Shown here: positions 1 through 12,800 of the stretch, in pieces
How the letters are laid out: each line of letters starts with the position of its first letter
Position numbering within the stretch: the first letter of the stretch is position 1
Source of the DNA: Camarhynchus parvulus
Taxonomy: Eukaryota; Chordata; Aves; Passeriformes; Thraupidae
DNA length: 64,000 bases
Assembly: GCF_901933205.1 (NCBI RefSeq)
Contig: NC_044574.1
Coordinates: 17,159,733 to 17,223,732, forward strand
Reading direction: 5' to 3'
The notes under the pieces: model-generated
Seen by the model: the letters and a program-made list of their open reading frames with translations, nothing else
Told to the model about the DNA's origin: nothing
Database searches by the model: none
Position numbers and translations under genes: made by a program

Positions 1-3000
1 AGTGATTAGGGAATGGTCTTCAAAAAAGGTTTCAACTAGTTTGGCAGCATTAAAAGACAGTAAAACACTTATGTATCAATGCAGGACTTCTTTGAAGTGA
101 AACACTAAAAGGAGATGGAGACTTCATATTAAAAGCATTAATTAACATTTATGTGATGGTGGGCAGGGTACTTCTTTTTACATGGGGCAATGCAAGCTTT
201 GATGAAGAGTGTACTTAACCATCTTCCTCCATTATCTTATCTTATTAAATATGCTACTAAAATTGACTGTGACTTTTGAAAAAGAAACCACCAAGGCACT
301 GTTTATGATACAAAGATGTTCATTCATAAGAAAAAAATGACTTCTGGAATGAGTTTGAAAGCAGTTGTTGTGAACAAAATTTAATACAAATTTCATGGAA
401 AAATACTGACTCAAGTTTTTGTTTAGTTCTTTGGTGATATAATTCCACTCTGGCCAAGTCATTTGCAAGCACTTCATGGCTGACTTTTTCAGTAATAGAT
501 AACTACAACTCATCCTATTCCAGAATTAAAAATATTTCATTTAATATAGGGCATTAATATAAAGAAGTTTTTAATTACTATGGGTTTTATCAGTAGAATG
601 CAAATTTTCTTTAGATATTAGTCTATCTGTACTTTGTGGCTCAGGAATATATCTAATTAGATTTTCTCTGTAATAGTGGATACAAATTTACACTCTGAAA
701 TTCAACTGATTATTTAAAGATAAAGCAGAAAATTAGAGGATAACAAAGCTTGAAAATGTGGATTTGATTTACTTTCTTTACAGACAAAGTGGAATATAAA
801 AGATTTTTATTCTTTATTTATATAATCTTATTCTTCCTGTCTTATGTTAATCTCATTTTCTAAAATGTGATTTGTTTCAGTGCCTACACTTTGGCTTAAG
901 TTAAGAAAATACATACTTAGATGATCCTACTAAAACAAATCCTTTATCCAGAAGAACTTGTAAATATATATCCCAGCACTGTGCATTCTGTCTGCTACAA
1001 TGTAAATATCTCACTAAAAGGAAATGTTATGTAAAGTTGATATAAAGTTCATTTTCATATCCACCAGTGAATTGGGGCTAGAACTGCTGGGAAGATAGCT
1101 CTCAGAAATATGCTGTAGCAAGACTTCTTCAGTTTTTGGCCATGTAATTTGTAGCCAAATTGGACAGCAGTAAATGAAATCTTCTATTTCACCTTCTCAT
1201 GAAATCTTCTATTTCACCTTCTCATGACCTACATGGATCCTGTAAAGTACTTCAGTTTATAGAATTAATGTGTATTTTAAAGTAAGAGAATAAACTGGAA
1301 AATACCTTGTGTCCTAATTTATTTAATGCTAGACCTCAAGCTGCACGCCTTATCCTACCTAGTTAAGATCATTATATGTTTAAAGAGATGTGAATGTAGA
1401 CTGGAGCCCCTCCAGCACTAGGTTACGAATCTCTACATTTTGGACTAATAAACAGCTTTTATAAAGGAGGCTTGTGATAGCCTCATGTGGGAGCATTGCT
1501 ACTGCAATATCTCTTTCCCATATACCCAGAAGCATTTTTCCCTCCCTGGCAATCCAGGACCTCTTTTGTATTATGGCCTAATCCTTCCCTGTCCTTTTCC
1601 CCATCTCTCCTTTCCAGTCCTCTGCATTGCCTTATGTGTTTCCCTGTGCCAGATACATCTTTGGCTTTTTTCAGAGCTCCACATCTGATCAGTGTCAGGT
1701 TAGGCTGTCCCTGGTGGTTAGGCAGGTGGTTGCTGCCAAACAGAGTGTGTAACAAGAGTGGATGGATGGCAACCATGCTCTTCATGGCCAGGTTAATTTG
1801 GTTTCTCAACTCCTTCCAGTTACTAAAATGAGGAAGTTTTGTTATCTGGAGGGTTTACCTCTCCCCGATTTAGCCACCTGAATGAAAAAACTATCTTAGC
1901 TGATAACCACGCCTAATCTCTATTTGTGGTGAAAACTGAGCTAAAATTTTAATGTAAGGACAGAAAATACTTGGGTGTGGCCTAACTTGGTGTTGGCCTT
2001 AAGTTCAGCAAGTTTTTGCTTATTCAGGTGTTAGCCTTCTGCATCTAGCCAGGTGTATAGGAGAGAAGTGACCTTGCTCCTTTGTATCCTGGTCAGCACT
2101 CCCAGTCTGATGCAAAATGTGTTTCATGGGTCCAAAAGGCTCATTCAAGGCAAAAAGTATGAATGAGCATGGTGCTTGTGGAAAAAGTTGTCTGTCTTGT
2201 TCCATGAGATTCCCTTCAGTGCTTAAAATACACCTGAAATCTACAGCAAGGTGACAACATTTTCTTAAAAAGGACCAAAACAGTTGTGATGAAGTGAGAT
2301 TTTCTTCATCTAGATTTTCATGGAGCTTTTGGGTTTTGTCCTTGACTTCATCATAAACCATTCAACAACAAATTCTGTTAAGTTAAAGCATTATCAGAGT
2401 ACAGAGATTTTAAGTATTAAATATATAAATATCTCTATCTGAAAGTAACTTCATGAAGGCAGGAAAAAAAAGCTTCAGTTCAACTATATCATGATCTCTT
2501 GAGAAACTTTACAAAAAACAATTTCTGATAGAATATTTTCTTGGAAAAGCTTACTCAAAATATAGGAGATTATTATTTACACTGCACACATACAGAGACC
2601 CATATGTCTCAGTCTGAACGAAAGTGAAACAGAAGACAGGTAATAGGACAAGAGTAAAAGGAAAAAAAATAGGCCAGTATTTCTGCATCTAGATTTAAAA
2701 AGGCCCTTTTATCTTAAATTCTAAGGCAAGGTCCTTGTAAGTTAGAATACTGCGGTAAACCTAAAGGATTTTTGAGCAATTTTCATAAGAAGATTTTGGT
2801 ATTGTCTTTATGTGCATGAATCACAGCGTTGATACCTGTGCATGAAAGAGAAAAATAGCTTATTACATAAGCATGCTATGCAGTTTGAATAATCATGGCT
2901 TTTCCTGTAGTACTTTTTGGTATAATAGTTTCTGATGTCCACATGGCAGAAATTTGCACTGCCATAACCATGATATGCTGGGGTGTGTGAGGAAGCAGCT

Positions 3001-3787
3001 TCTGGTTTCAGGGTCCTCGTCACTGACTCTGTTTTGACTTGTTGGCACTTGGGCCACAGGTCTATATCTGCATTGATTTGCCATATGCAAACCACTACAA
3101 ATTCAAAAACTTCTTGGAAAATTGTTTCCATCAGTAAATTCACACTTTACGGCATGGGAATTTTCAGTTACAGTCACTATGCATACAAAACAAACATGGT
3201 CAGTAACATTAGCTACAAGCTGAAATTAAAATACTCGAAATTGTGTGTATCTTTAAAAATATGGTAGTTGCCTTATTGCAGGTAACAACATATGTTATTT
3301 GGTCTGTAGGAACATTCCTCTCCCCATTCCCATGGTTTGCATATTTCAATTATTTCATAGAAATCTTTAGGCATTTCTGAATAAAAATTACTATGCAAAT
3401 TGTTATATGTGAATAACACATTGGGAATAAATTAAGACTAATTCAAGACTGAAATTTTTGAAGACAATTCTGACTTAAATTTTAAAAAAATCTTATATGT
3501 TCTGAAAATAAGTTTTCTTTTAAATATTAAATCAAAATTTGATTTTAATTTTAATTTACAATATTATTCTATACAGGTTTAAAGGTTTGGCTGGCTGTTT
3601 GACGGTGTGGTTTTTTTGGTTTTTTGTTTTGATTTGAGTTTCTTCTGGTAATGAAAGAAATAAAAATTATATTGAGAAATAAGAAGTTGTCTTCTTTGTT
3701 GAAGTCTATCCCTTCTAGTTTCTTATGGCTTTAGATTCTTGTTTAGCTTGAGGGTTGTATATTTATGTTGTTGCTCTTCTTTTGCAG
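1..3787 (+). other. SLIT2: Intron (3' part) upstream of the first D2 LRR exon
   Basis: AT-rich intron with no coding exon recognised. It ends in a normal acceptor (tttgcag) at 3781-3787. It contains an exact 25-bp tandem duplication at 1176-1225 and a 25-mer at 2829-2853 that recurs at 17203. The less AT-rich stretch at 1380-1830 has short open frames on both strands, but none resembles a known protein. Confidence 0.85.
1176..1225. repeat. 25-bp tandem duplication, two exact copies
   Basis: The unit gaaatcttctatttcacc..., 25 bp long, occurs at 1176-1200 and again immediately at 1201-1225 without mismatch. The perfect identity suggests a recent duplication or a variable-number repeat. Confidence 0.95.
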
Positions 3788-3859
3788 ACGGTTAGAACAA
3801 AATTCAATCAAGGTCATACCTCCTGGAGCTTTCTCTCCCTATAAAAAGCTCCGAAGAAT
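3788..3859 (+). CDS. SLIT2: SLIT2 exon: first D2 leucine-rich repeat of the window
   Basis: This 72-nt exon encodes one 24-residue LRR ([15 protein letters not shown]...KKLRRI). It starts with the third base of an Ile codon and ends with two bases of the next Ile codon, so it is a phase-2/phase-2 module. Acceptor tttgcag, donor gtacgt. D2 LRRs form the concave face that binds the first Ig domain of Robo, so this exon belongs to the receptor-binding region. The RLEQN motif follows the D2 N-terminal cap in vertebrate SLITs; the cap exon is outside the window. Confidence 0.96.
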
Positions 3860-6800
3860 GTACGTACCAAATAACTTACATTTATTTACATATGTATGTA
3901 TATAAACAAATCAAGATGATACAGGGGAACTGCAGTTAATGTGTGAGCACTTAAGAAAGTTTGACTGCTAGAAGGCAAACTGATATGGCAGCCTAATGAC
4001 TGAGACCATATATCATCTTTGTCATAATAATAATAATTGGGTTTTTACCAAATATTGAAATAGTTTAATGTGCTTTTGCATAGAAGCAGTATGTTACTGT
4101 AGTGAAAATTCTAGTTAAAAAAAAAAAAAAGAATGATGATACTTTAAGATTATTTTTGAGGCTGTATAGCTCTGGGGTTGTAGCAAGCAGAGAATTCTTT
4201 AAAAATGTACTTAAGCAATCAGGAAAAGTAAGCATTTTGTCCTTTTTTTCCAAGAGTTTTGTACTATTTTTAACTATGCATTTTGTTTCAGTGTACTGGC
4301 AAATGCAGTAGTTCTATAATAAAATTCTTTGGCAGTGTCTCATGTAAATATTTCCAATTTCTCTCTCCCATCCATGCTTAATTCTAATTACATATTATCT
4401 TAAAGTTCATTATTTTGAAAATAGCTTGAATTAATTGAATCAAATATTATTTGTTGCAGTGACCTGAGCAATAACCAGATCTCTGAAGCAGCTCCAGATG
4501 CTTTCCAGGGCTTACGTTCACTCAATTCACTGTAGGTATCTGTTTGACCTGTAAACAGAAGCAAATTTCTCATATTCTTGTAGTGAAATTATTCTGGCCT
4601 TTTGGCTCAGTGCAAAATGTTGCTATAAATTCAACCCATTCTGAAAGTTGTAATAATAATTTCAGAATGATAGTGGTAATCAAATATTCTTTTACAGTTG
4701 GACGCTGATAATGTGTGGGTTTTTTAATAAATATGTTCATGGCAAAGAGTTGAACACAACCAATCCTGTATTTTATTCCCCAGTTAGTTGTTCTTGCACA
4801 TAGCAAATCCATTTAGCAGGGTCCCTTGGTAAGCCTGTAATCAGTGAGGTGCTGATTCTGCAGAGATCTTTGGGTTGCACACCTTTTGGGAAAGTGTGAT
4901 CCTGCTGCCTCACAGGACCACAAGGATATTGCAAGTATCAAGTGGTTGTTATTCAATTCCTGTCAGGAAAATGGGAATTTCTCTATATTTGAAGTCAAAT
5001 TCCCTACCTTTCATAATAGTAAATTTGTCTGCTTTATTTCCTGGTACAGAGTCCTTTATGGCAATAAAATCACAGAACTTCCAAAGGGCCTATTTGAAGG
5101 ACTCTTTTCCCTGCAACTGCTGTGAGTATTTTTTTCTTATTTATTCTATTTTAGGATCATTCAAAAGGGTAAACATGATGAGATATTTATGCCAGAAGAA
5201 GAACTGGCAGGAAATCCCATACGTAAGATCAAAGTACAGTAAAATCAAATTATGCTAAAATCAAAAGAGTCAGGACTCTTGTAGGCCAGCTTGCCACTCA
5301 TCCAGAAATGTGATCATATCAGTTAATGTTTCAGCCTTAAATGATTAAAATGAAATTATTCTCCCATGTGGAATTTCTAAGGATAAAACTCATAAAGATA
5401 TGATACTGTAAATGACAAATAGGATGTATATAGTTGTGTGGGAACCATGGAAGGAATATTTGTATGTTTTATAAAGAGAAAATATATAGTGGAAATGCTA
5501 TGCAATTGCATTTCTAGTTGTACCCATGAAAGAACAATATTGCACCACAGTTTCATTGATGACTTCTAATGTTTACTGACACTCTGTGCGATTCTTTGAA
5601 TCTGTGAACTTGAGCTGCTACGTCGTTTAACACTTTGGAAATTTCCACATATAACCTTTTAAACTGTTGCTGTTTAGATTTTATACTGGAATAAAGAATG
5701 TCATGATGGTAATTTCATCAAAGATTGTCAATATTTAGCAGAAGAGGCTGTGCAAGTAGGTGTACCGTGTAAAAGAAATGTGTTAAATAGACCATAAAAC
5801 ATCAGTGGTGGTTTTGAAAGAACTTGGCCCAGAATAACTGACTTGTTGAGTTAGAGCCTTCTTAAAGAATTTAAAACATCTTCACACATATTTAGAATTT
5901 CCTAATGTCCAGACTTCACCATGAAGTGGTTGGCAAAATGTCAACTAATTGAAGATGGCAAAACAGTAAAATATATACAAAGAAAATGCAACTTCTAGCA
6001 CCACCTAGAGGTTTGCATTTTGATTTACTTTAGTCAGAAAAATAGTATAGTAGTAGGCAGCTATGCTTTCCTATTTTCCTTTAAAGATGTTTTAATTATA
6101 AAATATATTTCAGATCTGGTAAAAAAATAAAGGTAAAAGAATTTTCCTAACTCTCAAGTCTGTATTAAAAAAAGACTATCTTAATGCACATTGTACAGAT
6201 AGTACATTTAGGTCTAAGTAAATTTCTACTTGTGTGGCAAAACTTTTTATCAGAGCATTAGGTTTCAATTCCACCATTTCATTCCATTTCTGGCTCAAAA
6301 TGGAAAGAAGTAAAAAGTATTTGGTTATAAAAATGCATCTAATGGAATGGCTTTATTTTTCTCTTCAAAAGGACTTCATTTAGATTGGCTTGTTTGTTTT
6401 AACACTAAAAGTGTGGGAGGTACAGGGAAGAAAAGGTTCCCTTTGAAGATGCAGAGGAGAAAGGATCCAAGACAGATTTGGATATATTCCATGCCACCAG
6501 TTTTTACTACAACTCTGTTAATGTGGCAGCATGCTGATTAGTAACGTATAATTAAAAGTGCCACTGCACATATCTTCCAGCTAATGAACACAGTGTTCAG
6601 TTCCTTTTTTGCTTGTTTATTTATTTGGCAAGAAACTAGTTTTCCTTGAACATACTTCATTTTTTAGGCTTGTTTCTTTGCACAGTACACAAATACCACA
6701 CATTCTACCAGCACATACAAGAAATGTGATTTTACCTAAACAAATGCAAGCATTTCAACTCTAAGATTCAAATATGTAGGAATATGTATAACCTATATAA

Positions 6801-9800
6801 GCTACTTCAATTTACTGAAATTCCTTGTGTCACTGTCAATTATAATTTGTTACTGCATCTCTTGTTCTGGTAGCAAAGGTGCACAAAGAATTGTCTGTGA
6901 AAAATACTAAAACTGCGACACAGAATGATTTCTTTCAATTTTATAATTATCTCCCATTAAACAGATTATTGAATGCCAACAAGATCAATTGTCTGCGAGT
7001 TGATGCATTTCAAGATCTGCACAACTTGAATCTTCTTTCTCTGTATGACAACAAGCTTCAGACCATTGCAAAAGGCACCTTCTCACCCCTACGTGCCATT
7101 CAGACCTTGTACGTATGTTCTTGTTTATGGTTTTCTCAAGTATGACTTCAAATTCTACAGTGCAGTAAAAGCACTGGGTACTGCTGAGACCAAAGGGAAA
7201 TAATGTGTGATATTATTGGTTTTTTTCCTCCATGAAAGGCATTTGGCTCAGAACCCGTTTATCTGTGACTGCCATCTGAAGTGGCTGGCGGATTACCTGC
7301 ACACAAACCCCATTGAGACCAGCGGTGCCCGGTGCACCAGCCCCCGCCGCCTGGCGAACAAAAGGATCGGCCAGATCAAAAGCAAGAAATTCCGCTGCTC
7401 AGGTAATTTTCTTAGTTCAGCTGCTATTTTTCCTTTATTGGCAAAAAAAAAAAAATCGTGGTTTTAGAAGTTCTAATGAAAGCAGCTGTCTCTCTACAGA
7501 ATTATTAAACATCACATATTTTTTTTTTTAGTTATTTGACTGAATAGAGGGAAATCTGGGAAGTCATAGACTGTTGGATCACGGAACATTACTGTAGTGA
7601 ACATATTTGGCACTATTTCTGAGTACCATTAAATCTAACAACATAAATGTAATATATAAAACTTCAGAATTAAATGCTAAAGTTATTCACTACAAGTATC
7701 ACCGCCATAAATCATTTCTTTAAATTTCCACAGGGGTCTGGAATATGTGAAAGATCTAAAAATTTCTAAGCTAAATATGGAAACATAACATATTCCTTTT
7801 ATACAGGGAGCTTACTTCATACTGAAATTTACTGTTTTCTTTTTCTAATCTTATTCCATTTCCTACTTACATTTCTTTAAATCCTAACTTTTGTCATATG
7901 GTATCCAGCTGTTCCAGGTGCATTTCACATTCTACAGTTTATTCAGTCTCAAGTGCAAATACCAGATGAAAACTGTTTTTTAATCTGTGTTCCGGATACA
8001 TTTATGACTATTCACACTTCGTTGTTTATCAGCTTTCATTGTGAACACACATTTTTTTCACTAAATTATCTGTAGTTAACTGCAGTCCATACTTAATCTA
8101 ATAAAACTCATTCTTTGCTTGCTGACATTCAGGTGCATCTTCTATTTTTTTTTTTCTCTTTATTTAGCTAAAGAACAGTATTTCATTCCAGGTAGGTTTG
8201 GCTCTGCAGTAAGATTGACTAACTGCAGATATTCTCTCCCTTTCACCCCAAAAGCAAAGTTTGTCATAGCTTTTAGGAAACTGATGCATGTGTATTAACA
8301 TTAGTCATTACCTATAGCTATACATAGTTTTCCTTTGTAGAATACTAGTAATTCTGTTTTCTGAATATAAGAGCTTAGCATGCAGCTCCGTTTACCTTTT
8401 TCTGTCTCACAGATTTGCACACAACCTACCAAAATTATACCTATATTTATATTATTTAGAAGGTTGCACCTGCTAGTTCATATTTTAACTGACACTTTTA
8501 CTTACCTTGTACCTTGCCTTTCTGCTGCTACTGTTTTTAAAATGTAGCTTCTGAGCTGCTTTTAAACACAGGAATCCATGCTGCCATCAAAGAGCTAGCA
8601 CAACTTTAAAGACTAAACATTCTACAAATGAACATTTTCTTGCCTTGCTTTCCTGCTCTACGCTGGCTGCATCTGCTGCTTGCTCACCCTCCTTTTGTTT
8701 AGGAAATCACAGTGGAATGCTTGGAAAAGAAAGCCGATATTCTTAATTAGAGGCATTGTGTGGTCACATGCATACAGTGAATCAGAAATGCTTTCCATTA
8801 AAGAAAATATTACTTTCAAGTTGGAGTGAAATAGTAATTTACACACAGCTTTAAGCTACAATAAGTCTATGATATTTTTACAAAAGATTTACCAATGTTG
8901 GCCCTAGCTCTTTGAAATATGGATCTTTCTTTCTTTCACCTTGCTTGTCAGTGTGTGCACTGTTTTCTTAATAAAAAAAAAATATTCACTCACATTTTAT
9001 TCATAAGACATTATAAATAACAAAATAAACAAGGGAATAATGCATCTATTGATGAGTTACAGTATGTGATTTGTAATCGGGATTTTCTGCCACGGTTTAA
9101 TATCTAGAAAAATATCTACAGTAATTGATTAGGACACCAGTGCACTCCTTCTTTCAAGTACTACAGGTATATCATCATTCTGCAGTCATCTTAGTTGTTG
9201 TCTCTTCAGCTGGTATGTTTAGCTCTCCTCCAAATGCTGTGTGATGTGACACTTAAATTTGCAGCAGTCATGTGAAGTTCTTCAGGCCCTTATACTAATA
9301 CATTGTTTTGAATCTGAAGTAAAGAAAATATGAAATAAAAATAAGGCCACAGTTTGTCAGCACTAGCATCCACAAACATGTTAAAGCAGCATAAAACAGG
9401 AGGATTCAATTTCACAAACCTGTAGTACCACTCCATTCCTTAGTGTGTAGTACAGCTGTATTCCTGCCACAGACTGACTTCTGCTCAACCTTGCCAGCCC
9501 AACTTTTGCTTGTGAGTTAGAAGTGTTTTCCTGCCAGCAAATGTCTTCACAGTCTGGTTATTACATAGCCACTCATGCAGTTTAGGCTTATTTACATACC
9601 CTTTAAAAAATGCTATTCCTGGGGGAGGGTGGGGTGGGGGGGAAGAAGAAAAATAATTAAATTTTAAAGAATGGGCTATATACATGCTTCTCTGTTGCTT
9701 TCTCTTTCTATCAGGTTATCAGGGAGATGCTACCTAAGAGTATTTTAGTTGTTGAAGGCATTGTCCCTGAATATTTAATTGTTTAAACTGCTAACAGTGG

Positions 9801-12800
9801 TGTACTCTGGATGCAGGAGGAAAAAAACAAAACTTATTTTTAGACTTGTTTATTGGGTATTTAAAAGTGCTAAAAACCACTTCTTTATACTTAAGTGGGT
9901 ACTATAACATAATCTTAGCATTTCCTTAAGCACCTAAATATTTTTAGTATTTGTTTTAAATATGTCATTTGGAGATGTTGCTCCATAGACACTATGAAGT
10001 CCTAGTAAAATTTCATTATGGTAATTTGGAAGACTAAAGGTTTGCAGGTATCAAATGATTTATTTGAAAAAAATATCATTTATCTGCTACCTCATAGAAG
10101 TACCCTGTAGTGGTTTCATCATATGGATTACTAAAACATTTACAAGTGGTAGATAACATAGTATCTGTTGACTGTTGGGTTTTTCCCCCCTCCACTGAGG
10201 AGTCTGTTTCTCCTCTATTTGTTTGGTTTATTAAGGATTTAAGTGGCATAGCATGTATATTTGGCTTGGTGATCCTTGTGGGTCTTTTCCAACTCAGAAT
10301 ATTCTGTAACTCCTATATATGTTTAGGGAGCAGCTTTTAAAAAACATATTCAAAATTGTGAAGAATAATTCATGGGAGGCGTGATCATCATCCTAGATGA
10401 AATCTGTAATAAACCCCAATCTTATCTTCATTTTTAAATGCTACTCAAAATGAATTATTCTTTCTTTCTGCTGAGGACAATGGCCCTAGCACCATCTTCT
10501 AATCAAACAAAAGTTAAGTAGAGAACATGAGAGCTTAGTTCATGTTTTTGTCTTAATTGGCATTACTCTGTCTTTCTTTCCTTCTTGGCTATCTTTACTT
10601 TTTCAGGAGTTCACCATTTTGGCTGTAAGTAAAGTTCAGTGTCTGAACTAAATCACAGTGTACCTCCCAGCCCTGATGCACCTTCTGCTAGTCTCAGTCT
10701 TTTCACCTTTGTCCAAGAAGAACCCACAGGTCCTTTTGGCTTCTCTTTGTTTTCTTTGTCACCCACCCTCAGTTCCTTACCAGGTGTTTTTTCCTGATAT
10801 GTTTAGGATGTTTTCTTTGACTGACTCTGGGAAATGGTGGAGGAAACTTTCAATGTGGTTCTTTTTTTGCCCTTTTTTTTTTTTTTGTATATATATTGTA
10901 TTTTTATTTAATCTGTGACAGTGATACTGTTACTGTGGCATTGGACATTCAGTAATAAGAATGCCATGTCATGTAAGCAAGTATTAAACTTCAAATGCTT
11001 CTGTAATTTATACCTACTCCTTCCTCTTTTCCCTTGCTCTTATCCTTGGCCTAATGGATGCAGTTTTGATAATGTAGCGAGATTTTCTGTTGTGCTTGAT
11101 CTAACCATGTGGTTGTGAGGTATGAGTAAAACATGGTTCTGTCAAGCACCATGGAACGTCACGCAGCTTTCTACAGCATGGCAAGCTGCTGAGGCTTAAG
11201 TCAGGATCACACATTTTTTAAATTAAAGCTGAAAACAGGGCTTTCAACTTATTTGTTGAGATGATGTGGAGTATCGGGACTATAAAAACAAAAAAATCAC
11301 AGAGGTTAATGAAGTCCAGTCAACAATACAAATTTGTAACCAGAGAAAGAGAAAAGGTGGCATTCAGTATCTATTTATTCTTGATACAGAGAAAGAAAAC
11401 AAATTCTAAAACAAACAGTGGCATTTGTTTGATTAGCTGTAAACAAGGCTAGATTGGCTGACAACATAATCAGCAGAAAGTACAGCTGTGAAAAGCTCAA
11501 GTTAATGTTATCCTGCTATGTGAAGTTGGTCTCAGTTTCTTTTTCCAGCATATCTTAAGTCCCTATATTTAACCCTCTCTTGAAGCCCTTGTGTCTGTTC
11601 AGTATCACAGAGTTTATCATGCATTTCCCAAGTTGCCCACCCGTTATCTGCATTGCAGACGTCTTTTCAACCCTCTCACCAGAAGAAAATCTTATACTTT
11701 ATTGACTTAGTATCTGTGTTTTGACTTGAATCTTCTACAGGCACTGAAGATTACAGATCCAAATTAAGTGGAGACTGCTTTGCAGATTTGGCTTGCCCTG
11801 AGAAATGTCGCTGTGAAGGAACCACAGTGGACTGCTCCAATCAGAAACTCAACAAAATTCCTGATCACATTCCCCAGTACACAGCAGAGCTGTAAGTTGA
11901 ACCTATAATAAAAGGATTGTTTACTTAGGGAGAAAGGCTAAAATTTTTAAATATGAAACCACAGCTTTACTTTTTTTGAACAGCAAAAATTGAAAGTAAT
12001 CTCCATGGTGCACTTCAAAGGCTTAAATATTCATAAAATTATTTATGCATTATTTCTTTACCATGTGGCCCTAAAAACCTATGATAAAGAAATAACACAA
12101 CTATTTTATGTTTCTAGTTCTTCAGGACCTGAGGAATCCACTTTGATTTTTTGAAAGGTAGTGGGGTTTATTTTGATTTAAACTTTTAATTGCAGGAGAG
12201 AGTAGGGCATCCAGTAACCAGAGACGTCTGTCTTGAAAAGTGCTACCTAGATGTTTAAACAGACAGAGACAATTCTTTTTAAGCAAAGCATACATTATGT
12301 TTTTTGGGCAGGAGACCAGAGGAAGATAAATCAGACAAACAGATCAGAGTTAAGAAGATGAGATAATAATATAATGAATAGAGGTGGAGAGAGAAGGACT
12401 CAGAGATTATTACTTGCTTAATAAGTGCCATATGGGAATTATTTTTAAGCATTACAACTGAAGTAATCTTCAAGGAAGGAGTGAAAGATAAAATTAAGAC
12501 AGCTGTATAAGGTTTCTCCATGTGCAAAGAATAGTATAAAAGGGAATGCAGAGATGGTTGAAGGATTGGCAGAAAGGTAGATGAAAGTGACTGTCATTGC
12601 AGAGCAAAGGTGGAAGGAAATAGCTGTTTTCCTAGGAGATTCAGTTTAAAGAACAAGGCAAAATGTTGAGGGACAAAAAAAATGGACTTTGATTTGACAT
12701 AGTAAAGCAGTGTAGAGATGTGGAGACAAGATTGTTGTGATCAAGTTGTCACCTGCAGGGGTGAGATGAGCACCAGGATGGCACACATCTTAAAAGAGCA

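Larger units (their letters stand above)
8192..11740 (+). other. SLIT2: Intron hosting mir-218-1
   Basis: 3.5-kb AT-rich intron. It holds a G-rich quadruplex motif (9621-9642), a short CR1 3' end (about 10255-10313), a T-rich tract near 10868-10886 and the mir-218-1 hairpin (11066-11175). The host relationship is the same as in mammals. Confidence 0.9.

Noticed and set aside
1483..1831. Overlapping open frames of 108-114 codons on both strands
   Set aside because: No recognised domain, no splice-compatible SLIT similarity and opposite-strand mirror frames; ordinary chance frames in a less AT-rich patch.
4875..5258. 127-codon open frame across the exon at 5050
   Set aside because: Its frame differs from the LRR frame; the 72-nt exon with clear acceptor and donor explains the real coding content.
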